Source of the DNA: Bacteroidota bacterium
GTDB taxonomy: Bacteria; Bacteroidota; Bacteroidia; Sphingobacteriales; Sphingobacteriaceae
Assembly: GCA_023450085.1 (NCBI GenBank)
Contig: JAEXHI010000034.1
Location: 72,010-136,009 of the forward strand
DNA length: 64,000 nucleotides
Direction of reading: 5' to 3'
Below are positions 25,821-35,467 of this stretch, piece by piece. Every line of letters begins with the position of its first letter. Position 1 is the stretch's first letter. The position numbers and the translations under genes were made by a program. A model generated the notes under the pieces. That model made no database searches. It was not told the origin of the DNA and worked only from the letters and a program-made list of their open reading frames with translations.

Positions 25821-27725
25821 ATGAGAGATTCAATCCTGCTCCACCTCAAACTGTTTCTTTTACAAGCGGTCTTTTTCACTGCTTTTGGGAATGCCTTTGG
25901 CCAAAAAACAGTGTGGCTTACAGAGAATACCAAGCAACACATCTTCTCCTTTAAGGAAATTGAACAACTTGAAGATCCTACGGGCAAGCTGACTTTCGAG
26001 GAAGTTTTATCCCCTCAACATTCGCAATCTTTTAAGCCAAGCATCTCGAGCACACCTAAAAAAACCAGTAAAGCCGCGGTGCATTGGTACAGAATTTCTA
26101 TCAACCAAAACAAGCAACTCCACAAAAGCTTTTTGCTAGAGTTTTTCGATCAAACCATTGATGATATTGTTGCCTACGTGCCTAATCAAAATGGTGGCTA
26201 CGACAGTTTGTTTCTAGGCGACCGTTATGCTTTTGGTGAACGTGCACTACAACATAAAAATTTTGAAATCTTCCTTGAAAATATCCCCAATCAAAATAGG
26301 GTATTTTACTTTAGGATACAATCGCAACAAACTGCCGATGTAATATTGGTTTTACGTTCGATCCATTGGTTTATACAATACGCTATTAATGAATATTTTT
26401 CGTTCGGTGTTTTTTATGGCATGATTGCCATTTTCAGTTTTTACAACCTATTAATGTTCATTTACATTAGGAAAAGGCAGTATTTGTATTATGTTTTCTA
26501 CAACATTAGCATTGCCATTTATGAGATGAGCACCGACGGCATTGCCTATCAATACCTCTGGCCCAACAGCCCACAATGGAACCAAATTGCCTATGCCCTT
26601 GCCTTATGTACAGCAAGTGTTTTCGCCTTGTTATTTTCGCAACGACTTCTGCAAGTAAAAGATAAAGCACCTTCCCTGTATCGTATCATCAATCTGGTGA
26701 TTATTTTAAGGATTGCCTTGTTCGTATTTTCATTTTTCTTTAACCAAGATTTGTTCAAATACAAAGTGGTTGAAATTATCCCACTAACACTTGCTTACGC
26801 CACAGGAATTTACATCTATTCAAAAGGGTACAAACCAGCAAGGTACTTTGTATTGGGTTACAGTTTTCTGTTTTTGGGTTTCTTGCTCAAATTCCTAATC
26901 TCTATTGGTTTTGACTGGCTCAATGTAAGCGCAGTAAGTTATTATGGTTTAAGCATCAGCTTTGTATTGGAAATGATGTTTCTTTCTTTGGCCATTGGCG
27001 ATAAGGTAAGATGGCTGAAACAGCAAAAGGATTTGGCCCAGCAGGAAACGATTAAACAAATGACCATTAATGCCGAGCTTAAGGATACCCTTAACAGGGA
27101 GCTGGAAGGAAAAGTAGCAGAACGAACCAAGGAAGTATTTGAAAAATCGGCAGTAATTGAGGCGCAAAACATACAGCTCACGGAATCAAATCTTCGCTTG
27201 GCACAACAGGCAGAAGAAATCAGTAAGATGAATGCGCTACTTACCAACGACAACCAAGAACTTAAGGTAGATATTGCAAAAGTAACCAGAGCAAGGGTGA
27301 TGTCAACCGAGGTAGGTTTTGAAGAGTTCAGTAAGATATATCCAGACAAAGAAAGCTGTTTCGAGTTTTTAGCGAACTTAAAGTGGAGCAAAGGCTATCA
27401 ATGTAAAAAATGCAGTACCAGCGATTATATTCCTGGACATACCTCACATAGTCGACGCTGTAAAAAATGCAGCTATGAAGAGTCGGTACTCATTGACACC
27501 ATCTTCCAAAATAGCCGTATTTCCATCACCAAATCATTCTATATGGTTTTCCTTATTTATACTTCTCAAGGAAAAATCTCTTCGCATAAGCTTTCCGAGA
27601 TTTTGGGCATTAGGCAAAACACTTGCTTAAACTATGGTAACAAAATCAAAAAAGTGATGGAAAGCCGTAAAAAAGAATTAAAAAATGCTGGAGATATGGG
27701 CTGGAGCAAGCTCGTACTTAGCTAA
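25821..27725 (+). CDS. 7TMR-DISM receptor fused to an IS1595-type zinc ribbon
   Basis: A 634-residue protein with an unusual build. Signal peptide (1-28); extracellular 7TMR-DISM sensor domain (~30-185); seven membrane helices (~190-395); coiled coil (~400-500); then a C-terminal region with a zinc ribbon, C528-KKC531 and C547-KKC550. That tail (FEEFSKIYPDKESCFEFL, LKWSKGYQCKKC, SYEESVLIDTIFQNSRI) matches the N-terminal part of IS1595/ISXO2-type transposases, without their catalytic domain. After it comes a helical part (SSHKLSEILGIRQNTCLNYG) that looks like an HTH. I infer a membrane-bound sensor with a DNA-binding output. The GH30 genes downstream are a possible target. Confidence 0.85.
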   Translation: MRDSILLHLKLFLLQAVFFTAFGNAFGQKTVWLTENTKQHIFSFKEIEQLEDPTGKLTFEEVLSPQHSQSFKPSISSTPKKTSKAAVHWYRISINQNKQLHKSFLLEFFDQTIDDIVAYVPNQNGGYDSLFLGDRYAFGERALQHKNFEIFLENIPNQNRVFYFRIQSQQTADVILVLRSIHWFIQYAINEYFSFGVFYGMIAIFSFYNLLMFIYIRKRQYLYYVFYNISIAIYEMSTDGIAYQYLWPNSPQWNQIAYALALCTASVFALLFSQRLLQVKDKAPSLYRIINLVIILRIALFVFSFFFNQDLFKYKVVEIIPLTLAYATGIYIYSKGYKPARYFVLGYSFLFLGFLLKFLISIGFDWLNVSAVSYYGLSISFVLEMMFLSLAIGDKVRWLKQQKDLAQQETIKQMTINAELKDTLNRELEGKVAERTKEVFEKSAVIEAQNIQLTESNLRLAQQAEEISKMNALLTNDNQELKVDIAKVTRARVMSTEVGFEEFSKIYPDKESCFEFLANLKWSKGYQCKKCSTSDYIPGHTSHSRRCKKCSYEESVLIDTIFQNSRISITKSFYMVFLIYTSQGKISSHKLSEILGIRQNTCLNYGNKIKKVMESRKKELKNAGDMGWSKLVLS

Positions 27726-28095
27726 AATTCGAAAAAAATCACTCAGGTACTCAAACGTATCAACCCCCTTTAATCGTTTCAGCAAAAAATAGGCTTGGCA
27801 ATAGGTTTGGCAGGGAATTTCATCTGCTGGGCTTTCGGCAACAAAACGTATCAAAACAAACACAACAAGCTGTATTACAGATAATTAATTAAATATTTTA
27901 AGCTAAAACACTTGGTTTTTAGCAATAGTTTAATCTACTTTGCATAACGCAACGGCAAAAAAAGCCTTTAAAAGCACCGTTAATCTAACCAAATATAAAT
28001 CCTAAATAAGCCCTTGTCCGTAAACCTCAAATTGATCATTTACGGGCGTGGGGCAACAATTTAAAAAACACCAAATATTCCATCATTAATCAAAT
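27726..28095. other. Regulatory gap upstream of the GH30 genes
   Basis: 370 non-coding bases. A possible promoter is TTGG (27912-27915), 20 bases, then TACTTTG (27936-27942). In the presumed leader there is a hairpin, CCGTAAA (28018-28024) with TTTACGG (28039-28045), which is not followed by T and so is unlikely to be a terminator. It might be an operator or a control element for the GH30 genes. Confidence 0.45.
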
Positions 28096-29532
28096 ATGTA
28101 TCAAGCCAATCTATTTACCTTAGTGCTTGCTTTTCTATTAGTCTCTACAGATAAGCCAAAAAACAGCACAAAACAAGCGGAAAAGTTCACCACTGCAGAG
28201 AACTCCAACCTACGCATTAGTAACGAGGGTAAGCTTAATTTTACCCCGTATAGTCAACCGCTAGAAACCGAACCTACGGTATTCATCAACACCAGTAAAA
28301 CCTTCCAAACCATGGTAGGCATAGGCGGAGCAGTTACTGACGCTTCTGCTGAAGTTTTTGCCAAACTACCCGCGGAACAGCAAAAGGAATTTTTAACCGC
28401 TTATTACGACAAAGAAAAAGGCATTGGCTATAATTTATTACGTACCAATATCAATAGCTGTGATTTTTCTTCGGGCAGTTACACCTATGTAAAGGAAAAC
28501 GACAAAGACCTAAAAACCTTCAGCGTTGCGCCCGATGAACAATTCAAAATTCCTTTGATTAAAAAAGCCATTGCAGCAGCAGGAGGAAAGCTAACTACCT
28601 ATGTGAGCCCTTGGTCGCCACCAGCTTTTATGAAAACCAACAACAGCATGTTGCAAGGTGGTAAGCTAAAAGCCGAATACCAACAAGCTTGGGCTAATTA
28701 TTACATCAAATTCATTCAAGAATACGAGAAAAGGAATATTCCCATTTGGGGACTCACCATGCAAAATGAACCCATGGCTAAGCAAAGATGGGAATCGTGC
28801 ATTTATACTGCCGAAGAAGAGAGAGATTTTATTAAAAACTATTTGGGCCCAACTTTACATAAATCTGGCATGGCCAATAAAAAGCTAATTGCTTGGGACC
28901 ATAACCGCGATTTAATCTACCATAGAGCTAGCACTATTTTGAACGACCCTCAAGCGGCAAAATATGTTTGGGGTATTGGTTTTCACTGGTATGAAACTTG
29001 GACAGGCAGCAAAATGCAATTCGACAACGTAAGAAAAGTAAACGAGAGCTTTCCCGACAAGCAATTGATTTTCACCGAAGGTTGCAAAGAAAAATTCAAC
29101 CTAGACAGTATCAATAATTGGTCTTTAGGTGAACGATATGGCCATTCCATGATCAACGATTTCAATAACGGAACCGCGGCATGGACAGATTGGAATATCC
29201 TTTTAGATGAAAAAGGAGGACCTAACCATGTACAAAATTACTGCTTCGCACCTATACATGCTGACACCCGCACAGGCAAGTTGATTTACACCAATGCTTA
29301 TTACTACTTAGGGCATTTCTCTAAATTTATTAAACCTGGTGCTAAACGCATTATCACTTCTTCTACCAGAGATATTTTACAAACATCGGGTTTCCTTAAT
29401 CCTGATGGCAAAATCGTTGTGGTAGTGATGAACACAAGCGATAAAAAACTCGACTATCAACTATGGTTAAATGGAGAAGTGGCCAAAACACAAAGTCAGC
29501 CACATTCTATCAGCACCTTTATTGTCAACTAA
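28096..29532 (+). CDS. GH30 glycosidase (glucosylceramidase-like) 1
   Basis: A 478-residue exported glycoside hydrolase of family 30, a TIM barrel with a side beta-sandwich. The acid/base Glu225 lies in TMQNEP and the nucleophile Glu328 in IFTEGC. Other family patterns are GIGGAVTDASAE, YVSPWSPPAFMKTNN and IGFHWYETW. GH30 members act on beta-glucosyl ceramide, beta-1,6-glucan or related beta-glycosides; the exact substrate is not fixed by these motifs. The N-terminus has a hydrophobic export signal. It is paired with a second GH30 29 bases on. Confidence 0.93.
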   Translation: MYQANLFTLVLAFLLVSTDKPKNSTKQAEKFTTAENSNLRISNEGKLNFTPYSQPLETEPTVFINTSKTFQTMVGIGGAVTDASAEVFAKLPAEQQKEFLTAYYDKEKGIGYNLLRTNINSCDFSSGSYTYVKENDKDLKTFSVAPDEQFKIPLIKKAIAAAGGKLTTYVSPWSPPAFMKTNNSMLQGGKLKAEYQQAWANYYIKFIQEYEKRNIPIWGLTMQNEPMAKQRWESCIYTAEEERDFIKNYLGPTLHKSGMANKKLIAWDHNRDLIYHRASTILNDPQAAKYVWGIGFHWYETWTGSKMQFDNVRKVNESFPDKQLIFTEGCKEKFNLDSINNWSLGERYGHSMINDFNNGTAAWTDWNILLDEKGGPNHVQNYCFAPIHADTRTGKLIYTNAYYYLGHFSKFIKPGAKRIITSSTRDILQTSGFLNPDGKIVVVVMNTSDKKLDYQLWLNGEVAKTQSQPHSISTFIVN

Positions 29533-29560
29533 TTAATTAACGCACAATTTGAACACCCAG

Positions 29561-30940
29561 ATGAAGAAATCCTTTATCTTGACCTTGAGCGGCCTTTGCT
29601 GGGGCAGCTTACAGGCTCAAAAGCAACCCCAAGTTTGGCTTACCGATGTAAAGCAAAACATTCTTTTCATACAGCAAACCAACAAAGCTGAGAATTTAGC
29701 CACTGGCGAAAATACCATTACCATAGACCCTAGCAAAAGCTACCAAAGCATTGATGGTTTTGGCTACACGCTTACCGGTGGAAGTGCCCAGCATTTGCTT
29801 GCCATGGAAAAATCGGCTCGTAAAACAATTTTAACGGAGTTATTTGCTACCGATAAAAACAACATCGGCACTAGCTATCTTCGCTTAAGCATTGGCGCAT
29901 CTGATCTTAATGACCAAGTATTTTCCTATAACGATTTGCCAGAAGGTGAAACTGATTTATCGATGAGCAAGTTTGATTTAGGGCCCGATAAAAAGGAAAT
30001 CATTCCAGTACTGAAAGAAATCCTCGCTATTAATCCAAAGATTAAATTGATGGGTTCTCCTTGGTCGCCCTCAGCTTGGATGAAAACCAACAATGCCACA
30101 AAAGGCGGTAGCCTAAAGCCTGAGTTTTATGATGCTTATGCTTTGTACCTGGTTAAATACATTCAATCAATGAAAGCAAATGGTATCACCATTGACGCCA
30201 TCACCGTACAAAATGAACCTTTGCATCCAGGCAATAATCCAAGTTTATTGATGCTTGCCGCTGACCAAGCTATTTTTGTTAAAAAGCACTTAGGTCCAGC
30301 TTTTAAGCAGCATAAAATCAACACCAAAATTATTATTTACGACCACAACGCGGATAGACCTGATTATCCTATTAGTATTTTGGATGATAAAGATGCCAAA
30401 CCTTATATCGATGGTTCCGCATTTCACTTGTACGGCGGTAAAATTGAAGCCCTGAGCAAAGTACATGAAGCCCATCCTGACAAGAACATTTATTTTACGG
30501 AGCAGTGGGTAGGCGCTCCAGGAAATATGGCGGGCGATTTCCCATTCCATGTGAAGCACCTCATTATTGGCGCGACCAGAAATTGGGCAAAAACGGTATT
30601 GGAGTGGAATTTGGCTGCAGATGGAAACTACAAGCCACACACGCCAGGTGGTTGCGATAGATGTTTAGGAGCCATCACTATCGAAGGCAATAAAGTCACT
30701 AGAAATCCAGCTTATTACATTATTGCACAAGCCGCAAAATTTGTGAGACCCGGTTCGGTTAGAATTGCTTCGAATGAAATTGATGGATTGGCAAATGTTG
30801 CCTTTAAAACTCCAGAGGGTAAAATTGTATTAATTGTGCTCAACACTGGAAAAGAGCAAAAGGCTTTCACCACGAACCTTAAAAATGAAAAAAGCGCTTA
30901 TTCTCTAGCGCCTAATGCTGCAGCCACGATGGTATGGTAA
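29561..30940 (+). CDS. GH30 glycosidase (glucosylceramidase-like) 2
   Basis: A 459-residue secreted GH30 enzyme, paralogue of the gene upstream. Signal peptide MKKSFILTLSGLCWGSLQA. Acid/base Glu219 in TVQNEP and nucleophile Glu314 in YFTEQW. It shares SIDGFGYTLTGGSAQ, MGSPWSPSAWMKTNN and GSAFHLYGG with family members. I chose the ATG at 29561 because an upstream in-frame TTG would add four residues before the signal peptide. The two GH30 genes probably act on the same or successive beta-glucan-like bonds outside the cell. Confidence 0.93.
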   Translation: MKKSFILTLSGLCWGSLQAQKQPQVWLTDVKQNILFIQQTNKAENLATGENTITIDPSKSYQSIDGFGYTLTGGSAQHLLAMEKSARKTILTELFATDKNNIGTSYLRLSIGASDLNDQVFSYNDLPEGETDLSMSKFDLGPDKKEIIPVLKEILAINPKIKLMGSPWSPSAWMKTNNATKGGSLKPEFYDAYALYLVKYIQSMKANGITIDAITVQNEPLHPGNNPSLLMLAADQAIFVKKHLGPAFKQHKINTKIIIYDHNADRPDYPISILDDKDAKPYIDGSAFHLYGGKIEALSKVHEAHPDKNIYFTEQWVGAPGNMAGDFPFHVKHLIIGATRNWAKTVLEWNLAADGNYKPHTPGGCDRCLGAITIEGNKVTRNPAYYIIAQAAKFVRPGSVRIASNEIDGLANVAFKTPEGKIVLIVLNTGKEQKAFTTNLKNEKSAYSLAPNAAATMVW

Positions 30941-30955
30941 CTGCCGCGAATAAAA

Positions 30956-30994
30956 ACAGCCCCGTTATTTGCCAACAACGGGGCTGTTTTATTT
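30956..30994. terminator. Bidirectional terminator
   Basis: A strong hairpin, aacagccccgtt paired with aacggggctgtt, with A-rich DNA on the left and T-rich DNA on the right. It serves the GH30 operon on the plus strand and the TM2 gene on the minus strand. Confidence 0.9.
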
Positions 30995-30995
30995 A

Positions 30996-31367
30996 TTATG
31001 AAGTATGCTTAAAGTCGCTCATTCTAACCATTTGCATGCTTTCAAAAACCATACGTTGGTTATGTTCAAAGGCTAAAGTTTTATGGTTAACAATATCGAT
31101 GATTGAACCAATTAAACAAAGTCCACCTGTAAACAAATAAAGGATACCCATTCCTATTTGACCGATAATAAAGCGCTGTAAGCCTGGCACTAGAAATAAA
31201 CCAATGATACAGAACAACAGCATATCGCTTGGGTTTTTACGTTTTCCCGAATAAATCATCAAGAAAGTACGCAATTGTTGCTCGTTTAAACCTTGTGTGG
31301 CAGATTGTAAGTAAGAATATTCTTGTGGGGTGATGCCTGGTAATGACATAAAATTTTGATCGAACAT
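30996..31367 (-). CDS. TM2-domain membrane protein
   Basis: A 123-residue protein with a cytosolic N-terminus and two membrane helices (~49-66 and ~72-92) in the TM2 arrangement: LLFCIIGLFLVPGLQRFIIG, then GMGILYLFTGGLCLIGSIID. TM2 proteins are of unknown function. The gene starts two bases after the stop of the DUF2752 gene, so the two form one operon. Confidence 0.88.
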   Translation of the reverse strand: MFDQNFMSLPGITPQEYSYLQSATQGLNEQQLRTFLMIYSGKRKNPSDMLLFCIIGLFLVPGLQRFIIGQIGMGILYLFTGGLCLIGSIIDIVNHKTLAFEHNQRMVFESMQMVRMSDFKHTS

Positions 31368-31369
31368 GG

Positions 31370-31678
31370 CTAAATCTCCTTATATTTTAAATGCTTGTTT
31401 TGTTTAATAATTAATTGTTTACCTAACTGATAAATGCGGTAGAGGATAATCAAAAGGGCTGGAATTCCAAACCAATGATGCCTAAAACTCGCTTCAAAAT
31501 CAGCGTTAAAGATGGCCGTGATTGATCTTCCTAAACCACATCCCGGACACCAATCGAAACCCAGATTAGCTAAAGGGCATAAGGTGAAATGATGTTCGTG
31601 AGGATTAGCAGTGGCCAGTAACGTTAGTGCTAAAACCCAAAACACAAGTTCTACATATTTTCCCTTATTGCTCATCAT
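31370..31678 (-). CDS. DUF2752 membrane protein
   Basis: A 102-residue protein with about two membrane helices and the DUF2752 signature CPLANLGFDWCPGCGLGRS. The paired cysteines and glycines are the family hallmark; function unknown. It precedes the TM2 gene with a 2-base gap. A second DUF2752 gene occurs at 43336-43671. Confidence 0.88.
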   Translation of the reverse strand: MMSNKGKYVELVFWVLALTLLATANPHEHHFTLCPLANLGFDWCPGCGLGRSITAIFNADFEASFRHHWFGIPALLIILYRIYQLGKQLIIKQNKHLKYKEI

Positions 31679-31912
31679 TTGTTTCGCGTTTTGTAATATT
31701 TAGAAACAATAATAAGTTTTATGTTACTTGTTTTGAAACCAATTTCGACAAACTGGAAATAAATCACGACCAAACCTAAAATGAATATGACAATTCAAAA
31801 ATTATGACAAGATGTTTATGGCAACCACAACCTTTACAGCTATCCCAACCTACCTGCTTTACCTACTTACAGACTATTTGACAATTTAACAATACAACAA
31901 TAATACAATGCG

Positions 31913-31920
31913 TATCTTTG
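31913..31920 (+). promoter_or_regulatory. Putative -7 box of mfd
   Basis: TATCTTTG matches the Bacteroidota -7 consensus. It ends four bases before the GTG start of mfd, which would place the transcript start at or next to the start codon (leaderless). Confidence 0.5.
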
Positions 31921-31924
31921 GATA

Positions 31925-34900
31925 GTGAACGTTAGAGATTTAATTAATAGATTTAAAACCGACCAACGAGTTCTTGCCATCGCAAAATCGCTGAACAACA
32001 GCAAGAGCAAAACTCAAATCAAGGGATTGGTGGGTTCTTCCGATGCCGTAATTGCGTTAGCCACCTATTTTTTACAGCACAAACCACAACTTTTTGTACT
32101 ACCCAATCGGGAAGAAGCAGCTTATTTTTCTTCTGACCTTGAAAGTATTTTGGGCAAGGAAATTTTGTTGTTCCCTTCTTCGTTCCGTAAGCCCTTTGAA
32201 TTTACCCAAGTAGATACCTCCAATGTATTGGCACGTGCCGAGGTGCTCAATGAACTTAACCACCAATCGGAATATGGGCAAATTGTAGTTACTTACCCCG
32301 AAGCCTTGGCCGAAAAGGTAATTGACCGCAGCGTATTGGAGAAAAACACCTTGGAAATTACCGTAGGTGCAACCCTTGGTATAGATTTCATCAATGAGTT
32401 CCTTTTTGAATACGACTTTGAACGTTCAGAATTTGTTTATGAACCTGGCCAGTTCTCTATCAGAGGTGGTATCGTCGATATTTTTTCTTTTTCTCACGAC
32501 CTTCCCTATCGTATTGAGTTTTTTGGCGATACCGTAGAAAGCATTAGAACCTTCGAAATTGAAAGCCAATTATCGGTAGATGATGTAAAAACACTCACCA
32601 TTGTACCTAATGTGCAGGCGAAGTTTCTTACGGAAAACAATATTAGCTTACTAGATTATATAGAAAAAGACACTCAACTTTGGTTCAAAGATGTTGCTTT
32701 TGCATTGGATGTAGTGAAAACAGGCTACAAAAAAGCCACTGAACTTTGGAAGGCATTGCCTGCAACGGAGAAACAACAAAATCCGAACTGGCTTGACCCT
32801 AAGTTTGCCTTTTCAGATGAGAAAATGCTTTCAGATCTGCTGCATGATTTTACCCTTGTGGAATTTGGAAAGCAATTTTTCTATCAAACAGATGATGTTT
32901 TCCATTTTGACACCAAACCGCAGCCTTCTTTCAACAAAGATTTCAACCTGCTTATCCATAACTTCAAGGAAAATGAAAAGCAGGGAGTTAATAATTTCAT
33001 CTTTACCAACTCGGCCAAACAAGTAGAACGTTTATATGCCATTTTAGATGATATTGATAAAACTGTAAAATTTATCCCAATCCATATTCCTTTACGTGAA
33101 GGCTTTGTGGATTTTACACAAAAGGTTGCTTTTTATACCGACCATCAAATTTTCGACCGCTTCTACAAATACCAATTAAAGAAAGGCTATCAACGTAGCC
33201 AGGCCATTACCTTAAAAGAGCTAAGGGATTTGAAACCTGGCGATTTTGTAACGCATATAGACCACGGTATTGGAAAATATGCTGGCTTAGAAAAAGTAGA
33301 AACCAATGGCAAAATGCAGGAGATGATTCGTTTGGTATATGCAGATAATGATTTGCTATATGTAAACATCAACTCCTTAAACCGTATTGCCAAATATAGC
33401 GGCAAGGATGGCACGCCTCCTAAAATGAATAAACTAGGCACCGAAGCCTGGGACAAGCTAAAAAAAAGCACTAAAAAAAAAGTTAAGGACATAGCCCGCG
33501 ACCTTATTAAGCTATACGCAATGCGTAAAGCACAAGTAGGTACTGCTTTTGCTCCCGATAGTTATCTGGACACTGAGCTGGAGGCTTCTTTCATTTATGA
33601 AGATACCCCTGACCAAATGAAGGCCACCAACGATGTAAAAAAGGATATGGAGGCTCCACATCCTATGGATCGTTTGGTTTGTGGCGATGTAGGCTTTGGC
33701 AAAACCGAAGTAGCACTACGTGCAGCTTTTAAAGCCGTAGCCAATGGCAAACAAGTAGCCGTTTTAGTGCCTACTACCATTTTAGCTTTACAACATTTCA
33801 AGACATTTTCTTCGAGATTGAAAGATTTTCCTTGTACGGTAGATTATATCAATCGTTTTAAAACGAGCAAACAGGTCAAAGAAAGTCTGGAAAAATTAGC
33901 TCAAGGCAAAATAGATATCATTATTGGAACCCATCGCCTGCTAAGCAAGGACGTTAAGTTTAAAGATTTGGGTCTAATGGTGATAGATGAAGAACAAAAG
34001 TTTGGGGTAGCGGCGAAGGAAAAACTACGTGCTTTACGCGTAAGTGTCGATACATTGACCTTAACAGCAACACCAATTCCGCGTACCCTTCACTTCTCAT
34101 TGATGGGGGCTCGAGATTTGTCCATCATCAATACACCACCACCAAATAGGCAGCCGGTAACTACCGAACTGCACGTTTTTAATGACAAACTATTACAAGA
34201 AGCCATACAGTTTGAGCTTGACCGAGGTGGCCAAGTTTTCTTTGTGCACAACCGTGTTCAAGATTTGCAACAGCTCGCGGGCTTGATACAAACTTTGGTA
34301 CCAACGGCCCGTATTGGTATTGCCCATGGTCAGCTAGACGGCGATGCATTGGAAGACGTAATGCTTGATTTTATTAATGGGGAAAAAGATGTTTTGGTAG
34401 CTACCACCATTATCGAAACCGGATTGGATGTTCCCAACGCCAATACCATTATCATTAACCATGCACACATGTTTGGGCTAAGTGATTTGCACCAAATGCG
34501 TGGCCGTGTAGGTCGCTCCAATAAAAAAGCATTTTGTTACTTATTGAGTTTGCCTTTATCTACCTTAACAGATGAGGCTCGCAAACGCCTGAGTGCCATT
34601 GAAGAGTTTTCAGACTTGGGCAGCGGTTTCAATATTGCGATGCGTGATTTGGATATCCGTGGTAGTGGAAATTTATTAGGTGGTGAGCAAAGTGGTTTCA
34701 TTGCCGAAATCGGGTTCGAAATGTATAACAAAATTTTGGATGAGGCCATTCAAGAGTTGAAAGATGATGAGTTCAAGGATTTATTTAAAGATCAACCCGA
34801 ACGCCCTTACGTGAGCTTTACCCAGGTAGATACTGATGTAGAGATGCATATTCCAGATAGCTATGTGACCAATATCACCGAACGTTATAATCTTTATACC

Positions 34901-35257
34901 GAAATATCAAAGTTAGAAACCGAACAACAAATCAGTAGTTTCGAAAAACGTTTACGAGATAGATTTGGCCCAGTGCCTGCACAAGTATTAGCTATGTTAA
35001 AAGTGGTGCGCCTACAATGGATTGCTAAAACACTGGGTTTTGAAAAGGTAAGTTATAAGAAAAACATCCTACGAGGCTATTTTGTGAGTGATAAGCAATC
35101 AAAGTTCTTTGATTCGGAGACCTTTAATCGTGTGTTGGCTTTCGCACAATTACATCCTCGTTTGTGTAACCTTAAGGAAGTAAAAGATAGCTTGCGTATT
35201 TCGTTCGACAACATCAACAATATTGATGAGGCGATAGAGATGTTGGAATTGATTTAA
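31925..35257 (+). CDS. mfd: Transcription-repair coupling factor Mfd
   Basis: Removes RNA polymerase stalled at DNA damage and recruits UvrA. The 1110 residues have the expected order: UvrB-like N-terminal domains, the RNA polymerase interaction domain (LKPGDFVTHIDHGIGKYAGL), the helicase core with Walker A GDVGFGKT (587-594) and DEEQ (688-691), the TRG-type motif region and the C-terminal UvrA-masking domain. The start is a GTG; no ATG lies near, and the conserved N-terminus begins here. It stands as a single gene. Confidence 0.96.
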   Translation: MNVRDLINRFKTDQRVLAIAKSLNNSKSKTQIKGLVGSSDAVIALATYFLQHKPQLFVLPNREEAAYFSSDLESILGKEILLFPSSFRKPFEFTQVDTSNVLARAEVLNELNHQSEYGQIVVTYPEALAEKVIDRSVLEKNTLEITVGATLGIDFINEFLFEYDFERSEFVYEPGQFSIRGGIVDIFSFSHDLPYRIEFFGDTVESIRTFEIESQLSVDDVKTLTIVPNVQAKFLTENNISLLDYIEKDTQLWFKDVAFALDVVKTGYKKATELWKALPATEKQQNPNWLDPKFAFSDEKMLSDLLHDFTLVEFGKQFFYQTDDVFHFDTKPQPSFNKDFNLLIHNFKENEKQGVNNFIFTNSAKQVERLYAILDDIDKTVKFIPIHIPLREGFVDFTQKVAFYTDHQIFDRFYKYQLKKGYQRSQAITLKELRDLKPGDFVTHIDHGIGKYAGLEKVETNGKMQEMIRLVYADNDLLYVNINSLNRIAKYSGKDGTPPKMNKLGTEAWDKLKKSTKKKVKDIARDLIKLYAMRKAQVGTAFAPDSYLDTELEASFIYEDTPDQMKATNDVKKDMEAPHPMDRLVCGDVGFGKTEVALRAAFKAVANGKQVAVLVPTTILALQHFKTFSSRLKDFPCTVDYINRFKTSKQVKESLEKLAQGKIDIIIGTHRLLSKDVKFKDLGLMVIDEEQKFGVAAKEKLRALRVSVDTLTLTATPIPRTLHFSLMGARDLSIINTPPPNRQPVTTELHVFNDKLLQEAIQFELDRGGQVFFVHNRVQDLQQLAGLIQTLVPTARIGIAHGQLDGDALEDVMLDFINGEKDVLVATTIIETGLDVPNANTIIINHAHMFGLSDLHQMRGRVGRSNKKAFCYLLSLPLSTLTDEARKRLSAIEEFSDLGSGFNIAMRDLDIRGSGNLLGGEQSGFIAEIGFEMYNKILDEAIQELKDDEFKDLFKDQPERPYVSFTQVDTDVEMHIPDSYVTNITERYNLYTEISKLETEQQISSFEKRLRDRFGPVPAQVLAMLKVVRLQWIAKTLGFEKVSYKKNILRGYFVSDKQSKFFDSETFNRVLAFAQLHPRLCNLKEVKDSLRISFDNINNIDEAIEMLELI

Positions 35258-35316
35258 CATAAACTCGGGTTAAGAAAATATTTTCTACGAAAAAAATCAT
35301 TGATAGATATGGTTTC

Positions 35317-35373
35317 CTATGTGTCTATGTGGTTATATGTCTTTTTTATAAATACAAACACATAGACACATAG
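35317..35373. repeat. Palindrome, family 'ctatgtgtctatgtggtt', copy 2
   Basis: Left arm 35317-35334 and right arm 35356-35373 pair with one mismatch. The 18-base left arm is identical to that at 25610-25627. It lies downstream of mfd. Confidence 0.75.
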
Positions 35374-35383
35374 TGAGTCTCCT

Positions 35384-35462
35384 CAAGGAGCACTTTTTCT
35401 GATACATCGGAGAGGAATCCATTAGTCTAAAATAGATTCTTCACTCCGTTCAGCATGACAAA
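35384..35462. repeat. Degenerate REP-like segment
   Basis: A stretch with 'gagaggaatc...gattcttcactccgttcagcatgacaaag' that has the words of the palindromic family at 3747-3844 (agaaatct, catgac) in a worn form. It lies between mfd and the convergent DUF58 gene. No other feature is seen here. Confidence 0.4.
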
Positions 35463-35467
35463 GACCA

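Noticed and set aside
26942..27391. 149-residue minus-strand ORF in the receptor gene
   Set aside because: Shadow of the coiled-coil part, where repeated codons leave the opposite frame open.
30934..31140. 68-residue ORF after the GH30 gene
   Set aside because: It spans the strong bidirectional terminator and the antisense of the TM2 gene.
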